Assembly: GCA_025455205.1 (NCBI GenBank)
Contig: JALOMZ010000030.1
Span: 1-11,624, forward strand
Direction: 5' to 3'
Length of the DNA stretch: 11,624 bases
Source: Chitinophagaceae bacterium
GTDB lineage: Bacteria; Bacteroidota; Bacteroidia; Chitinophagales; Chitinophagaceae
Shown: in pieces, positions 1 to 7,408 of the stretch
How the letters are laid out: every line of letters begins with the position of its first letter
Numbering within the stretch: the first letter of the stretch is position 1
The notes under the pieces: generated by a model
What the model saw: the letters and a program-made list of their open reading frames with translations, nothing else
What the model was told of the DNA's origin: nothing
The model's database searches: none
Translations under genes and position numbers: made by a program

Positions 1-393
1 GAATTGCTCTCCGAGGAGGACGACAGGATTTGGACTGGGATTATACTTGGACAAAGCCACCGATTTTTTGATCTGCAGACTGTCTCTCCAGAAATTCACG
101 GCTTCGCTTTTTATGCCATCCTGTGGCCCCATCTGGGTGCCATGCGGCTGCCGGTAGCCGTATACTGCCTGGTCATCACCATCATGCTGCTGCAGGCCCT
201 GGCCACACGCCCGGGAGCCGGTGACCGGTCATTCAGGTATTTTACCATGGGGGCGGCCCTTTTCGTACTCTCTGATTCCGTTCTGGCCTTCGATAAATTC
301 TATGCGTCATACCCGGGGCTGGGCCTGGTGGTAATGGCCACCTACGGGTGTGCCCAATGGCTTATTGTACAGGGAAGTATGCGCAGCCGGTGA
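1..393 (+). CDS. YhhN/TMEM86-family membrane protein, C-terminal part (partial)
   Basis: The reading frame is open from the first base and ends at TGA 391-393, so the 5' end lies outside the window. The visible 130 residues include hydrophobic stretches (FAFYAIL, the LPVAVYCLVITIMLLQAL region, ALFVLSDSVLAF, GLGLVVMATYG) consistent with several membrane helices. The pattern LWPHLGAMRLPVAVY, then FVLSDSVLAFDKF, then MATYGCAQWLIVQG resembles the C-terminal half of the YhhN/TMEM86 family, whose characterised members are lysoplasmalogenases that cleave the vinyl-ether bond of lysoplasmalogens. Enzyme activity here is only inferred from family. The first ~33 visible residues are hydrophilic (LSEEDDR and onward) and less like the family, where a membrane helix would be expected before FYAILWPHL. 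The gene converges on coaE with a 32-bp gap. Confidence 0.6.
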   Translation, partial: ELLSEEDDRIWTGIILGQSHRFFDLQTVSPEIHGFAFYAILWPHLGAMRLPVAVYCLVITIMLLQALATRPGAGDRSFRYFTMGAALFVLSDSVLAFDKFYASYPGLGLVVMATYGCAQWLIVQGSMRSR

Positions 394-407
394 AGACTAA
401 AAAGTCT
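394..407. other. Weak 5-bp hairpin in a convergent gap
   Basis: AGACT at 394-398 and AGTCT at 403-407 form a perfect 5-bp stem with a 4-base A loop, directly after the stop of the YhhN-like gene and before the end of coaE on the other strand. The position suits a bidirectional terminator, but the stem is short, AT-rich and lacks a following T tract on either strand. Confidence 0.25.
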
Positions 408-425
408 CATGATTATACACTATTG

Positions 426-1031
426 TCAAATGGCAGACACTTTCTCCAGCAGTGTTTGATGCACCTGCAGCACCTGTGGTATCAACAGCTGCTGCTCATC
501 ATTGGCCAACACAAAATCGCAGAGTTTCATCTTCAGCGATTCATCAATTTGCTTGTCCATGCGGGCCAGCACCTCCTGACGGCCCGCCCCGTCGCGTTGC
601 ATCACCCGCTGCAGGCGCAGGTTTCGGGGAGCAAATACCCCAACGATATAGTCCATCTCCCCCGCCGACCCTGATTCAAAAAAAAGGGCGGCCTCCTTTA
701 ATACATAAGGATAACGCTGCTCCTGCCGCCGGGCTTCCATCCACTGCGCGGCATGTGCTATCACGGCCGGGTGCACCAGGCTGTTGAGCAGCCGCACCCT
801 GGATTCATCGCCAAATACCTGTGCAGCCAGCCAGGCGCGGTCCAGCTGGTTATTGCGGTATGCCGCTTCCCCAAAATGACGGATGATCTGTTGGCGCAGC
901 GGGCCATCTTCCTGCATCAGCCTTTTGGCTTCCGCATCGGCATAGTACACGGGTAGTCCCAGCACTTCAAAAATGCGCGACACCACCGATTTCCCGGAAC
1001 CAATACCGCCCGTAATGCCTACTTTCAGCAT
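426..1031 (-). CDS. coaE: Dephospho-CoA kinase
   Basis: Phosphorylates the 3'-hydroxyl of dephospho-CoA with ATP, the last cytosolic step of coenzyme A synthesis. The 201-residue product is a usual length for CoaE. It begins MLKVGITGGIGSGKS, giving the P-loop GGIGSGKS at residues 8-15. Other family landmarks in order are YADAEAK near 30 (the acidic substrate-site region), a VHPAV segment, LKEAALFFESG, the VMQRDG...RMDKQ lid region, and the CDFVLAND segment near the C terminus. I chose ATG 1031; a TTG two codons upstream (1037) is also in frame, but family members normally start at MLKVG. The gene follows the MCE-like gene by 40 bp on the same strand, so an amidase-mce-coaE transcript is likely. 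No promoter stands out in that short gap. Confidence 0.95.
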   Translation of the reverse strand: MLKVGITGGIGSGKSVVSRIFEVLGLPVYYADAEAKRLMQEDGPLRQQIIRHFGEAAYRNNQLDRAWLAAQVFGDESRVRLLNSLVHPAVIAHAAQWMEARRQEQRYPYVLKEAALFFESGSAGEMDYIVGVFAPRNLRLQRVMQRDGAGRQEVLARMDKQIDESLKMKLCDFVLANDEQQLLIPQVLQVHQTLLEKVSAI

Positions 1032-1071
1032 ATCCAAAACCTTTGGGTTATTGCGCCATGTTGCAAGGCCC

Positions 1072-1944
1072 TCATTGCCTGCGCTGCTCCATGGTAACGG
1101 AGTCGGTGGGCATGGGTTTCATGAGCGGCTCGGTCTTATCCTTTTTCCCAAAAACACTCACGTTCACATAACGCTTGGGATGCATGCGTACATCCTGCAG
1201 CAAGAGGTTGAGGCTATTGAGCGTATTGTTCAGGTCATCGTACAGCTTGCGGTCGTTCATGAGCATGCCCACCGTACCCTCTTTGCTGTTAACGCGCTCC
1301 ACTGTGGTTTTAACATATTCCAGCGTGGAAGAGAATTCGGCCAGAGCCTTTTCCAGTTCGAGCGTGCTCAGCGTTTGCGATGTTTTCTCCAGGTTGGCCA
1401 CAATGCCGGTTATCTTTTCCTTGTTGGCTGCCAGGGTGCCCGACACCTGCTGCAGGTTATCGGCCGTTTTGGCAATGCTTCCGGTTTGGGCATCCAGCAG
1501 GCCGTTGACCGAGGCCAGGGTGCGCGTGAGTTCGCCCGAAGCCACACTCAGGTTGGCAAGGGCTGTGCGAATGTTCTCCTGCTCCCGGCTCGTGATGGTA
1601 CGGTTTACTTTGCCGGCCACTGAATCAAGGGAAGTCAGCAATTTGTCGAGGGCGCGCTGCGTGGGACCCAGTTTGTCGAAAATGCTGCCAAAGAAACCCG
1701 GCGAACTGGAGCTCTGAATGGTATCTCCGGGCTGCAGAAAGGTGCGGGCATCTCCCTTAACCAGCTCAATAGCCGGTGTACCCAGCGGATTACCCTTGAT
1801 CAGCGCCACCGAGTTGGAGGGCACTTTCACCTTTTCCGTGAGGCGAATGGTTACCAGCACGGCATTCATTTCCTCATCTGCCGGCTCTGTAGCATACACA
1901 TTACCAATGGCCAGCCCGTTCATGATCACCGGGTTGGAAGGCAC
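1072..1944 (-). CDS. MCE/MlaD-family lipid-transport protein, apparently 5'-truncated
   Basis: MlaD-type proteins are periplasmic, inner-membrane-anchored substrate-binding parts of ABC systems that move phospholipids between the two membranes. The MCE domain is visible from the first codons (SNPVIMNGLAIGNVY, then SVALIKGNPLGTPAIEL, then FLQPGDTIQS; residues ~1-78). It is followed by a long helical region rich in Thr/Leu/Ser (~95-250) and a Bacteroidota-type tail (GTVGMLMNDRKLYDDL, then MHPKRYVNVSVFGKKDK). The normal N-terminal membrane helix (~40 residues) is missing. GTG 1944 is the first plausible start, yet it lies inside the MCE domain. Upstream in the same frame, codons back to ~2004 still read family-like residues (HEFYRSCFYARFEAIEGL), then meet TAA at 2005-2007, with only 22 bp left before the amidase stop. 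It may be a pseudogene, a real deletion, or an assembly or base-calling fault. Family assignment is firm; intactness is doubtful. Confidence 0.8.
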   Translation of the reverse strand: MPSNPVIMNGLAIGNVYATEPADEEMNAVLVTIRLTEKVKVPSNSVALIKGNPLGTPAIELVKGDARTFLQPGDTIQSSSSPGFFGSIFDKLGPTQRALDKLLTSLDSVAGKVNRTITSREQENIRTALANLSVASGELTRTLASVNGLLDAQTGSIAKTADNLQQVSGTLAANKEKITGIVANLEKTSQTLSTLELEKALAEFSSTLEYVKTTVERVNSKEGTVGMLMNDRKLYDDLNNTLNSLNLLLQDVRMHPKRYVNVSVFGKKDKTEPLMKPMPTDSVTMEQRRQ

Positions 1945-1977
1945 CAGCCCTTCAATGGCTTCAAAGCGGGCGTAGAA

Positions 1978-1999
1978 GCATGAGCGGTAAAACTCATGC
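1978..1999. repeat. 7-bp perfect inverted repeat at the broken mce 5' end
   Basis: GCATGAG at 1978-1984 and CTCATGC at 1993-1999 are exact reverse complements separated by 8 bases. The repeat lies inside the in-frame codons upstream of GTG 1944, exactly where the missing anchor-coding segment should join. It is not followed closely by a T run: the T8 run at 2013-2020 begins 13 bases later. It could be chance, a small translational hairpin, or a trace of the event that removed the 5' end. Confidence 0.45.
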
Positions 2000-2029
2000 C
2001 CTGTTTAGCCTATTTTTTTTAACGATTAT

Positions 2030-3022
2030 CTATTGTCCGGGGGTTTCTCCCTGGGCCGTAATGGTTTTTTCCGGATTTTCAAGCATCGCCTTGTAACGCT
2101 TCACGGCATTCACAATGCCCCGGGCCACTTCCAGCTGACCAGCCTCACTGGCCAGGTAAGCTTCCTCTTCCGGATTGTCAATGAAGCCGGTTTCCACCAG
2201 GATGGAGGGCATTTGCGTGGCCTGCAGCACCCAGATGCCATCCCAGTCGCGCTGCAATACGCCCCAGCTGCGGCGGCCGGAACGGGCAAATTCTTCTTCT
2301 ACAAAGGAGGCCAGGGTGAGGCTCTTCTGGAAAAAATACTTGGTATACTGCTGGGCGCGAATGCGGGCTTCCACAGGATCCATCTGGATCATCTCCTGGT
2401 CCAGGGTATCGCGTTCGCCGGTGTCGTATATTTCGCTCTTGTTGCCCACGCTCTTCAGCTTGATATTGTACCAGTCGCGGGCCAGTATATAGGTTTGTGT
2501 ACCACTTACGGTTGCAGGCAGCTTGTATTTTTCATACACCGGTACGGTGCGCGTTTTGGCTATTTTCTTCCGCTTTTTGCCTTTGCCGGAATACACATAA
2601 TAAGTCTGCTGTTTGGTGCCCACCTGCTTTTTTGCATACCGCTGGTTGGCTGCCGTGGCATTCAGGTGGATGGAGATGAAGAGGTCGCCGCCGCTGCGGT
2701 TGGCATAGTCGGCCCGCCAGCGCAATGCGGCATTGATGGAAGACTGGTTGCCGGGCAGTTCATCCTGCTCACGGGTCATCAGCACATTGAGGTCTGGTAT
2801 TTCCTGCTTCATCAGGTCGCGCACCCGCAGGCTGATCTCCAGCGCCAAAATGGCTTCACGCGACAGCTCTCCCCGGGCGCCACCGTCATGGCCGCCATGA
2901 CCGGCATCCACAATCACCGTCTTCAGGGGGGGCTTCTGATCGTTGCCCGGACCCCGGCCAACAGCCCAAATGGAACAGAGGGTAAACCACAATAAAACAG
3001 TAGTTTTCAGCATCTTTGCCAT
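2030..3022 (-). CDS. N-acetylmuramoyl-L-alanine amidase (Amidase_3, AmiC-like)
   Basis: Zinc-dependent periplasmic hydrolase that cuts the bond between N-acetylmuramic acid and L-alanine in peptidoglycan, acting in cell separation and wall turnover. From ATG 3022 the product has 330 residues. A basic MAKMLK start and a hydrophobic stretch (TTVLLWFTLCSIWAVG) look like a signal peptide. Zinc and catalytic landmarks are DAGHGG (His42), Glu56 in LSREAIL, His119 in FISIHLNA, and Glu277 in LVETGFIDNPEEE. Between the His119 and GTQTYIL segments is a Lys/Arg-rich insert (GKGKKRKK region, about residues 130-170) longer than in simple AmiC domains. An in-frame GTG at 3046 would add eight residues before the signal peptide; I prefer ATG 3022. 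The gene is divergent from lptD by only 65 bp and probably leads the transcript through mce and coaE. Confidence 0.92.
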   Translation of the reverse strand: MAKMLKTTVLLWFTLCSIWAVGRGPGNDQKPPLKTVIVDAGHGGHDGGARGELSREAILALEISLRVRDLMKQEIPDLNVLMTREQDELPGNQSSINAALRWRADYANRSGGDLFISIHLNATAANQRYAKKQVGTKQQTYYVYSGKGKKRKKIAKTRTVPVYEKYKLPATVSGTQTYILARDWYNIKLKSVGNKSEIYDTGERDTLDQEMIQMDPVEARIRAQQYTKYFFQKSLTLASFVEEEFARSGRRSWGVLQRDWDGIWVLQATQMPSILVETGFIDNPEEEAYLASEAGQLEVARGIVNAVKRYKAMLENPEKTITAQGETPGQ

Positions 3023-3067
3023 TTTACACTTTATACTAATCTTCACAAGGACGGTTCTGTTTAATAC

Positions 3068-3075
3068 TACTTTCG
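3068..3075 (+). promoter_or_regulatory. Possible -7 box upstream of lptD
   Basis: TACTTTCG resembles the Bacteroidota -7 consensus TAnnTTTG with one mismatch and ends 12 bases before the lptD ATG at 3088. No TTG-like -33 element is visible at the usual distance, so this is tentative. Confidence 0.3.
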
Positions 3076-3087
3076 CTTACCAACACT

Positions 3088-5760
3088 ATGGCATCCCAGG
3101 CTCGTGAAAATAAAACAAAGGTACCCCTTGCAGTCATATGCATTTTTCCACTTTTGTTTATAACGTGTTACAGTTGGGGACAGATTGACACCAGCCGGGT
3201 CAGGAAAGACAGTTTAACAAAAACTTTGCCCCGCGATACCACCAAAGTGCTTCCTGCCGGGCAGGACAGCACCGTTTCTGTTACCGACACACTTAACCTG
3301 CCTATTTCCACCGACAGCCTCGATGCTCCGGTGCGATACGAAGCCGTGGACAGCGGCGTGCTCGATATCCCCAACCGCAAGTTCTTCCTCTACGGCAAGG
3401 CCCATACCTCCTACCAAACCCTCGACCTGAAAGCGGGCACCATTGAACTCGACAACCAGAGCAACACAGCCCGCGCCTATTTTGTGCGCGACAGTACCGG
3501 CAAGGTGCTGGACCGGCCCGTGCTGGTAGATGGCGATATGACCTCGGAGAGTGACTCGATGTTCTACAACTTCAAAACACAGCGGGGTCTCACCAAGAGC
3601 ACTTATACCAAACAGGGCGAGATGTTTGTGTATGCCGAGCGGATCAAAAAGACCAGCGCTTCGGCCTTCTTTGCCTCCCGCGGGCGCTTCACCACCTGCA
3701 ACCTGGACACCCCCCACTTTGCCTTCCGGTCGCCCAAGATGAAACTGGTGAACAACAAGTGGGCCTACAGCGGATTGGCCTACCCGGAATTTGAGGGCGT
3801 GCCCATACCAGTGGGCCTGCCATTTGGCATATACCCCCTGAGCCAGGGCCGCCATTCGGGCCTGATTGCACCCCAGTTTACCACCACCGAAAATTTTGGC
3901 GTGGGCCTCGAAGGACTGGGCTACTACAAAGTGCTGAACGACTATTTTGATGCCACCATCCGCACCAATATCTACAGCTATGGCGGCTATGCCATCAACC
4001 TCAGCCCCACCTACCGCGTGCGCTACCGTTACAACGGCGGCGTGCGGTTCAGCTACCAGAATACCCGCATCAACTTCAAGGGCGATCCCGATTTTGTAAG
4101 TACCAAAACATTCAACTTTTCCTGGTTCCACTCCATGGACGGCAAAGCCCGGCCCGGCACCAATTTCAGCAGCAACATCAATTTCGGCAGCGTCAAATAC
4201 AACCAGTACGTTCCCAACAACCCGCAGCTCAACTTCACCAACCAGATCGCCTCCAGTATCCAGTATTCCAAAACCTGGGGCAATGGCATGTATAACCTGA
4301 GCGTTACGGGCAACCACAGCCAGAACAACAATACCGGTCAGTACAATGTGAGCCTGCCCAATATCAACATGACAGTGAATACCTTCTACCCATTCAAGCC
4401 GAAGGAATCTGTGGGACAGGCCAAGTGGTATGAAAAGCTGGGTGTTGGATACAACGGGCAAATGCTAAACCAGTTCTCTTTCTTCGACAGCGACAGCCCC
4501 TATATCAAATACAATCTTCGTGAGATCATTGACACCATGCAATGGGGCGCCCAGCACCAGATCCCCATCAGCCTGGCCCTGCCGGCCCTGGGTCCCATCA
4601 CCGTATCACCTTCCGTTAATTTCAGCGAACGATGGTACGGACAGCAGGTGTTGCGCCAATGGAACGACACCGCCGAAAAGGTAGACACCATCATCACCAA
4701 GGGATTCTTCGCGGCACGCGAAGTGAGCTTTGGCATCGGTGCCCAAACAGCCATCTTTGGCACCTTCAATTTTGGCAAGAACAGCAACGTACGCGCCATC
4801 CGCCATGTGATCCGCCCATCCCTGAGCGCCAACTATAAACCTGACCTTCAGAAAAAATACTACTACACCGCCCAGGTAGACACCAATGGCACCAAACTCC
4901 CCTTCAGCGTTTTTGACGGATCACTATATGCCCCCTTTTCCCAGGGCACATTTGGCGGCCTGAGTTTCGGGCTGCAGAACAACGTGGAAATGAAGGTGCG
5001 CGACAAGCAGGACACCACCGGCGAAAATGCCACCAAGAAGATCCGCCTCATTGATAACTTCTCCATTACATCTGCCTACAACTTTCTCAAGGATACGCAG
5101 CAGCTCGATCCATTCAACATCCTGGTGAGCACCACGCTGTTCGAGAAGATCAATATAACAGGCTCCACCCTGCTGAATCCCTATATACTCGACAGCATGG
5201 GGCGAAACACCAACAAGTACGCCTGGCAGGGCGACCGCTTTTCGCTGGGCACATTTACCGGTGGCAGCCTTTCCATAGGTGCCTCCTTCCAGAGCAAGAA
5301 GAAAGACGAGAAGAAGAATGAGAATGAAGGACGGGCGGCCAGTGATTATTACACCCCCGACGAACAAATGCGCCAGCAGGAATACATACGCAACAACCCG
5401 GCAGAATTTGCCGATTTTGAAGTACCCTGGAGCCTCACTGTTGGATATGCGCTGAGTTTCAGCCGGCGGCAGAAACCAGATTACAGCGGCTTCGAAACCA
5501 GCTTCTTCTCCAACCTCAACCTGCAGGGCGATTTCAATATCTCGCCCAAATGGAAAATGGGCGGCAGTGCCATTGTAGACCTAAAGGAAGCCAAAATAGG
5601 TACGCTCACCATGTTCCTGTCGCGCGAGCTGCACTGCTGGCAGCTGGCCATCAACATTGTACCCGTGGGATACTACCGGTCGTTCAATATTTCCATCAGC
5701 CCACGGTCCGCCATTCTGCGCGACCTGAAGGTGAACCGTGCCCGCACGTTCTACAACTAA
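3088..5760 (+). CDS. lptD: LPS-assembly outer-membrane protein, LptD-like
   Basis: LptD is the outer-membrane beta-barrel that inserts lipopolysaccharide into the outer leaflet, normally with the lipoprotein LptE. The product has 890 residues, within the range for Bacteroidota LptD-like proteins. A signal peptide is visible (LAVICIFPLLFITCYSWG, cleavage near residue 31). A Ser/Thr/Asp-rich linker (~32-80) follows, then an OstA/LptA-like N-terminal domain (~82-200: YEAVDSGVLDIPNRKFFLYG, LDLKAGTIELDN, DMTSESDSMFYNFKTQRGL). The barrel starts with GVPIPVGLPFGIYPL and GRHSGLIAPQF and continues as alternating Tyr/Asn/Ser-rich strands to RTFYN at the end. A Lys/Glu-rich patch (~737-748) likely forms an exposed loop. 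Codons look uniform and the frame is unbroken. It is divergent from the amidase and convergent with plsC. The LptE partner is not in the window. Confidence 0.9.
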   Translation: MASQARENKTKVPLAVICIFPLLFITCYSWGQIDTSRVRKDSLTKTLPRDTTKVLPAGQDSTVSVTDTLNLPISTDSLDAPVRYEAVDSGVLDIPNRKFFLYGKAHTSYQTLDLKAGTIELDNQSNTARAYFVRDSTGKVLDRPVLVDGDMTSESDSMFYNFKTQRGLTKSTYTKQGEMFVYAERIKKTSASAFFASRGRFTTCNLDTPHFAFRSPKMKLVNNKWAYSGLAYPEFEGVPIPVGLPFGIYPLSQGRHSGLIAPQFTTTENFGVGLEGLGYYKVLNDYFDATIRTNIYSYGGYAINLSPTYRVRYRYNGGVRFSYQNTRINFKGDPDFVSTKTFNFSWFHSMDGKARPGTNFSSNINFGSVKYNQYVPNNPQLNFTNQIASSIQYSKTWGNGMYNLSVTGNHSQNNNTGQYNVSLPNINMTVNTFYPFKPKESVGQAKWYEKLGVGYNGQMLNQFSFFDSDSPYIKYNLREIIDTMQWGAQHQIPISLALPALGPITVSPSVNFSERWYGQQVLRQWNDTAEKVDTIITKGFFAAREVSFGIGAQTAIFGTFNFGKNSNVRAIRHVIRPSLSANYKPDLQKKYYYTAQVDTNGTKLPFSVFDGSLYAPFSQGTFGGLSFGLQNNVEMKVRDKQDTTGENATKKIRLIDNFSITSAYNFLKDTQQLDPFNILVSTTLFEKINITGSTLLNPYILDSMGRNTNKYAWQGDRFSLGTFTGGSLSIGASFQSKKKDEKKNENEGRAASDYYTPDEQMRQQEYIRNNPAEFADFEVPWSLTVGYALSFSRRQKPDYSGFETSFFSNLNLQGDFNISPKWKMGGSAIVDLKEAKIGTLTMFLSRELHCWQLAINIVPVGYYRSFNISISPRSAILRDLKVNRARTFYN

Positions 5761-5909
5761 TACCCCGCCTGCATAACTGATCGTCAAAATCACACCCGGA
5801 TGCAGACAAAGCATTCAGCCTATACGGATGTGCCAGCTGACTGATAGGGATATATCATGCATGCTTTATGATCCGGCTGAACCGCCGGGCGCAGAACGGA
5901 CAAAAGGTA
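5761..5909. other. Convergent gap between lptD and plsC, no clear terminator
   Basis: This 149-bp gap separates the 3' ends of two convergent genes. Only weak inverted repeats are visible: ATCAT/ATGAT at 5854-5858 and 5868-5872, and CCGGC/GCCGG at 5873-5877 and 5884-5888. Neither is followed by a T run on either strand, and no short gene is convincing. Confidence 0.4.
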
Positions 5910-6647
5910 TCAACGATTGCGTTCAATATAATCCCACATGGCGGATCGAACTTCTTCCTTGAGTTGCCCAAGCGTTTTGCCATCAGAAGATATGGCAGGC
6001 AACAGGTGCATTTCCAGGGCGGTGGGCCACAGAAAGAAAGGTACTGCAGGCGGCAGGGCCTTCTCTGTATGCAGTATCACCACCGGGATGATGTCTTTGC
6101 GGCAGTCCATGGCCAGGCGGAAAGCCCCGTCGTAGAAGGCTTTGAGCGGCTGACCGGTCCGGTTGCGCGTGCCCTCCGGATATACGGCCATGTTGAGCTG
6201 CTCCTTCAGCAATACCCGCTTCATGGCATCATAACTCCGCTTGCGGCTGGCATCGCTGCCACGGTCTACCAGCACGGAGCCGCGGGCATAGATCCATCCA
6301 AATAGGGGAATGCGGGCCATGCTTCGCTTTGCAATGGTTTTGTTGGGTCCGGGAAAGAAAGGGGTCAGCAGGGGCACGTCCATCAGCGACTGGTGGTTGG
6401 CAGTTACCACATAGCGCTTCGACGCATCATAATGCTCCCGGCCCGTAACCCGCATCGGACATCCGATACCATACAGGAAGAAGGTCATCCACCATTTGCT
6501 CAGGGCCTTGAAGGTTCTTACCCCATAAGGCTCTTTGATCAGAAAGGTGAAGGTGATGGGCCACACAAAAATGAGCAGCGTGGTGGCAAACAACACCAGG
6601 CCCCAGATGGCCCACAGGCGGCCCAGTATCTTCTTATAAAATGGCAT
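5910..6647 (-). CDS. plsC: 1-acyl-sn-glycerol-3-phosphate acyltransferase (PlsC-type)
   Basis: Transfers an acyl chain to the 2-position of lysophosphatidic acid to make phosphatidic acid, the precursor of membrane phospholipids, at the inner membrane. The product is 245 residues, typical for the family. An N-terminal hydrophobic stretch (~11-36) suggests a membrane anchor. The acyltransferase motifs appear in order: NHQSLMD at 84-90 with catalytic His85 and Asp90, GSVLVDRG at 123-130, YPEGTRNRTG from 156, and IIPVVI further on. The start ATG 6647 lies 16 bp after the ung stop with no strong Shine-Dalgarno sequence, so co-transcription with ung is likely. Some PlsC-domain proteins acylate other lipids, so the exact substrate is inferred; the domain is certain. 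Confidence 0.92.
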   Translation of the reverse strand: MPFYKKILGRLWAIWGLVLFATTLLIFVWPITFTFLIKEPYGVRTFKALSKWWMTFFLYGIGCPMRVTGREHYDASKRYVVTANHQSLMDVPLLTPFFPGPNKTIAKRSMARIPLFGWIYARGSVLVDRGSDASRKRSYDAMKRVLLKEQLNMAVYPEGTRNRTGQPLKAFYDGAFRLAMDCRKDIIPVVILHTEKALPPAVPFFLWPTALEMHLLPAISSDGKTLGQLKEEVRSAMWDYIERNR

Positions 6648-6663
6648 ATATAAAAATCAGGTT

Positions 6664-7341
6664 CTATGCAGGCAGTTTCCAGTCCACCGGATCCTTGCCC
6701 TGCTTCATGAGGTAATCATTGGCTTTGCTGAAATGCCGGCAGCCGAAAAATCCCTTGTCGGCACTGAATGGACTGGGATGGGCTGCCCGAAGAATCTGGT
6801 GCCGGAGGCCGTCGATCAGCGACTGCTTTTCCTGCGCAAAACGCCCCCACAACATAAATACCAATCCTTGCCGCTGCTCAGACAATATCCGTATAACCGC
6901 ATCGGTAAACTGGTGCCATCCTATATGTGCATGACTGTTGGGTTCGTTGGCACGTACTGTGAGGGCGGCGTTGAGCAACAACACACCCTGGGTGGCCCAA
7001 TGGGTGAGGTCGCCATGCGGGGGAATGGCCAGGCCTATATCCTGCCGCAGTTCCTTGAAGATATTGACCAGGGATGGCGGCGGTGTTACACCCCGGGGCA
7101 CGCTGAACGACAAGCCCATGGCCTGGCCCGGACCATGGTAGGGATCCTGGCCCAGGATAACCACTTTCACGTTTTCAAAGGGGGTGAGCCGGAAGGCATT
7201 GAAAATAAGGGAACCGGGCGGGTAAATGGTCTTACCGGCCGCTTTCTCCGTTTTCAGGTGCACCACAATTTGTTGGAAATAGGGCTTGGCAAATTCCTCT
7301 TCCAGCCGGGGCTTCCAGCTTTCCGCTATTTGTACATCCAT
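6664..7341 (-). CDS. ung: Uracil-DNA glycosylase, family 1
   Basis: Removes uracil from DNA arising by cytosine deamination or dUTP misincorporation, starting base-excision repair. The 225-residue product is full length. The water-activating motif GQDPYHG holds Asp66; LLLNAALTV follows; and the second catalytic motif HPSPFSA holds His188. The N terminus MDVQIAESW and the tail KDPVDWKLP are also family-like. The start is ATG 7341, with AGGG just upstream and a TACATTTG box ending five bases before it. It is followed after 16 bp by plsC on the same strand and preceded by a 67-bp gap to the hypothetical gene. Confidence 0.97.
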   Translation of the reverse strand: MDVQIAESWKPRLEEEFAKPYFQQIVVHLKTEKAAGKTIYPPGSLIFNAFRLTPFENVKVVILGQDPYHGPGQAMGLSFSVPRGVTPPPSLVNIFKELRQDIGLAIPPHGDLTHWATQGVLLLNAALTVRANEPNSHAHIGWHQFTDAVIRILSEQRQGLVFMLWGRFAQEKQSLIDGLRHQILRAAHPSPFSADKGFFGCRHFSKANDYLMKQGKDPVDWKLPA

Positions 7342-7346
7342 CCCTG

Positions 7347-7354
7347 CAAATGTA
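7347..7354 (-). promoter_or_regulatory. Possible -7 box of ung-plsC
   Basis: Read on the minus strand, TACATTTG matches the Bacteroidota -7 consensus TAnnTTTG exactly and lies five bases before the ung ATG. No clear -33 TTG is seen at the usual spacing. Transcription from here would give a very short or absent leader. Confidence 0.4.
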
Positions 7355-7408
7355 ATGTTCCGGAGTCATGCAGTCCTGCTACCCTGCCCAAGGCAGCCGG
7401 CAACCCAA

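Noticed and set aside
1978..2020. Hairpin plus T8 run read as a plus-strand terminator
   Set aside because: The T run starts 13 bases after the stem, and no plus-strand gene ends nearby, so there is nothing to terminate.
2033..2995. 320-codon open frame on the plus strand
   Set aside because: Mirror of the amidase gene; no motif and no independent start signal.
3214..4461. 415-codon open frame on the minus strand
   Set aside because: Antisense to lptD, whose frame is clearly coding; the product is a Gly/Ala/Val/His-rich shadow with no domain.
5854..5888. Inverted repeats considered as an lptD/plsC terminator
   Set aside because: Stems are only 5 bp and no T run follows on either strand.
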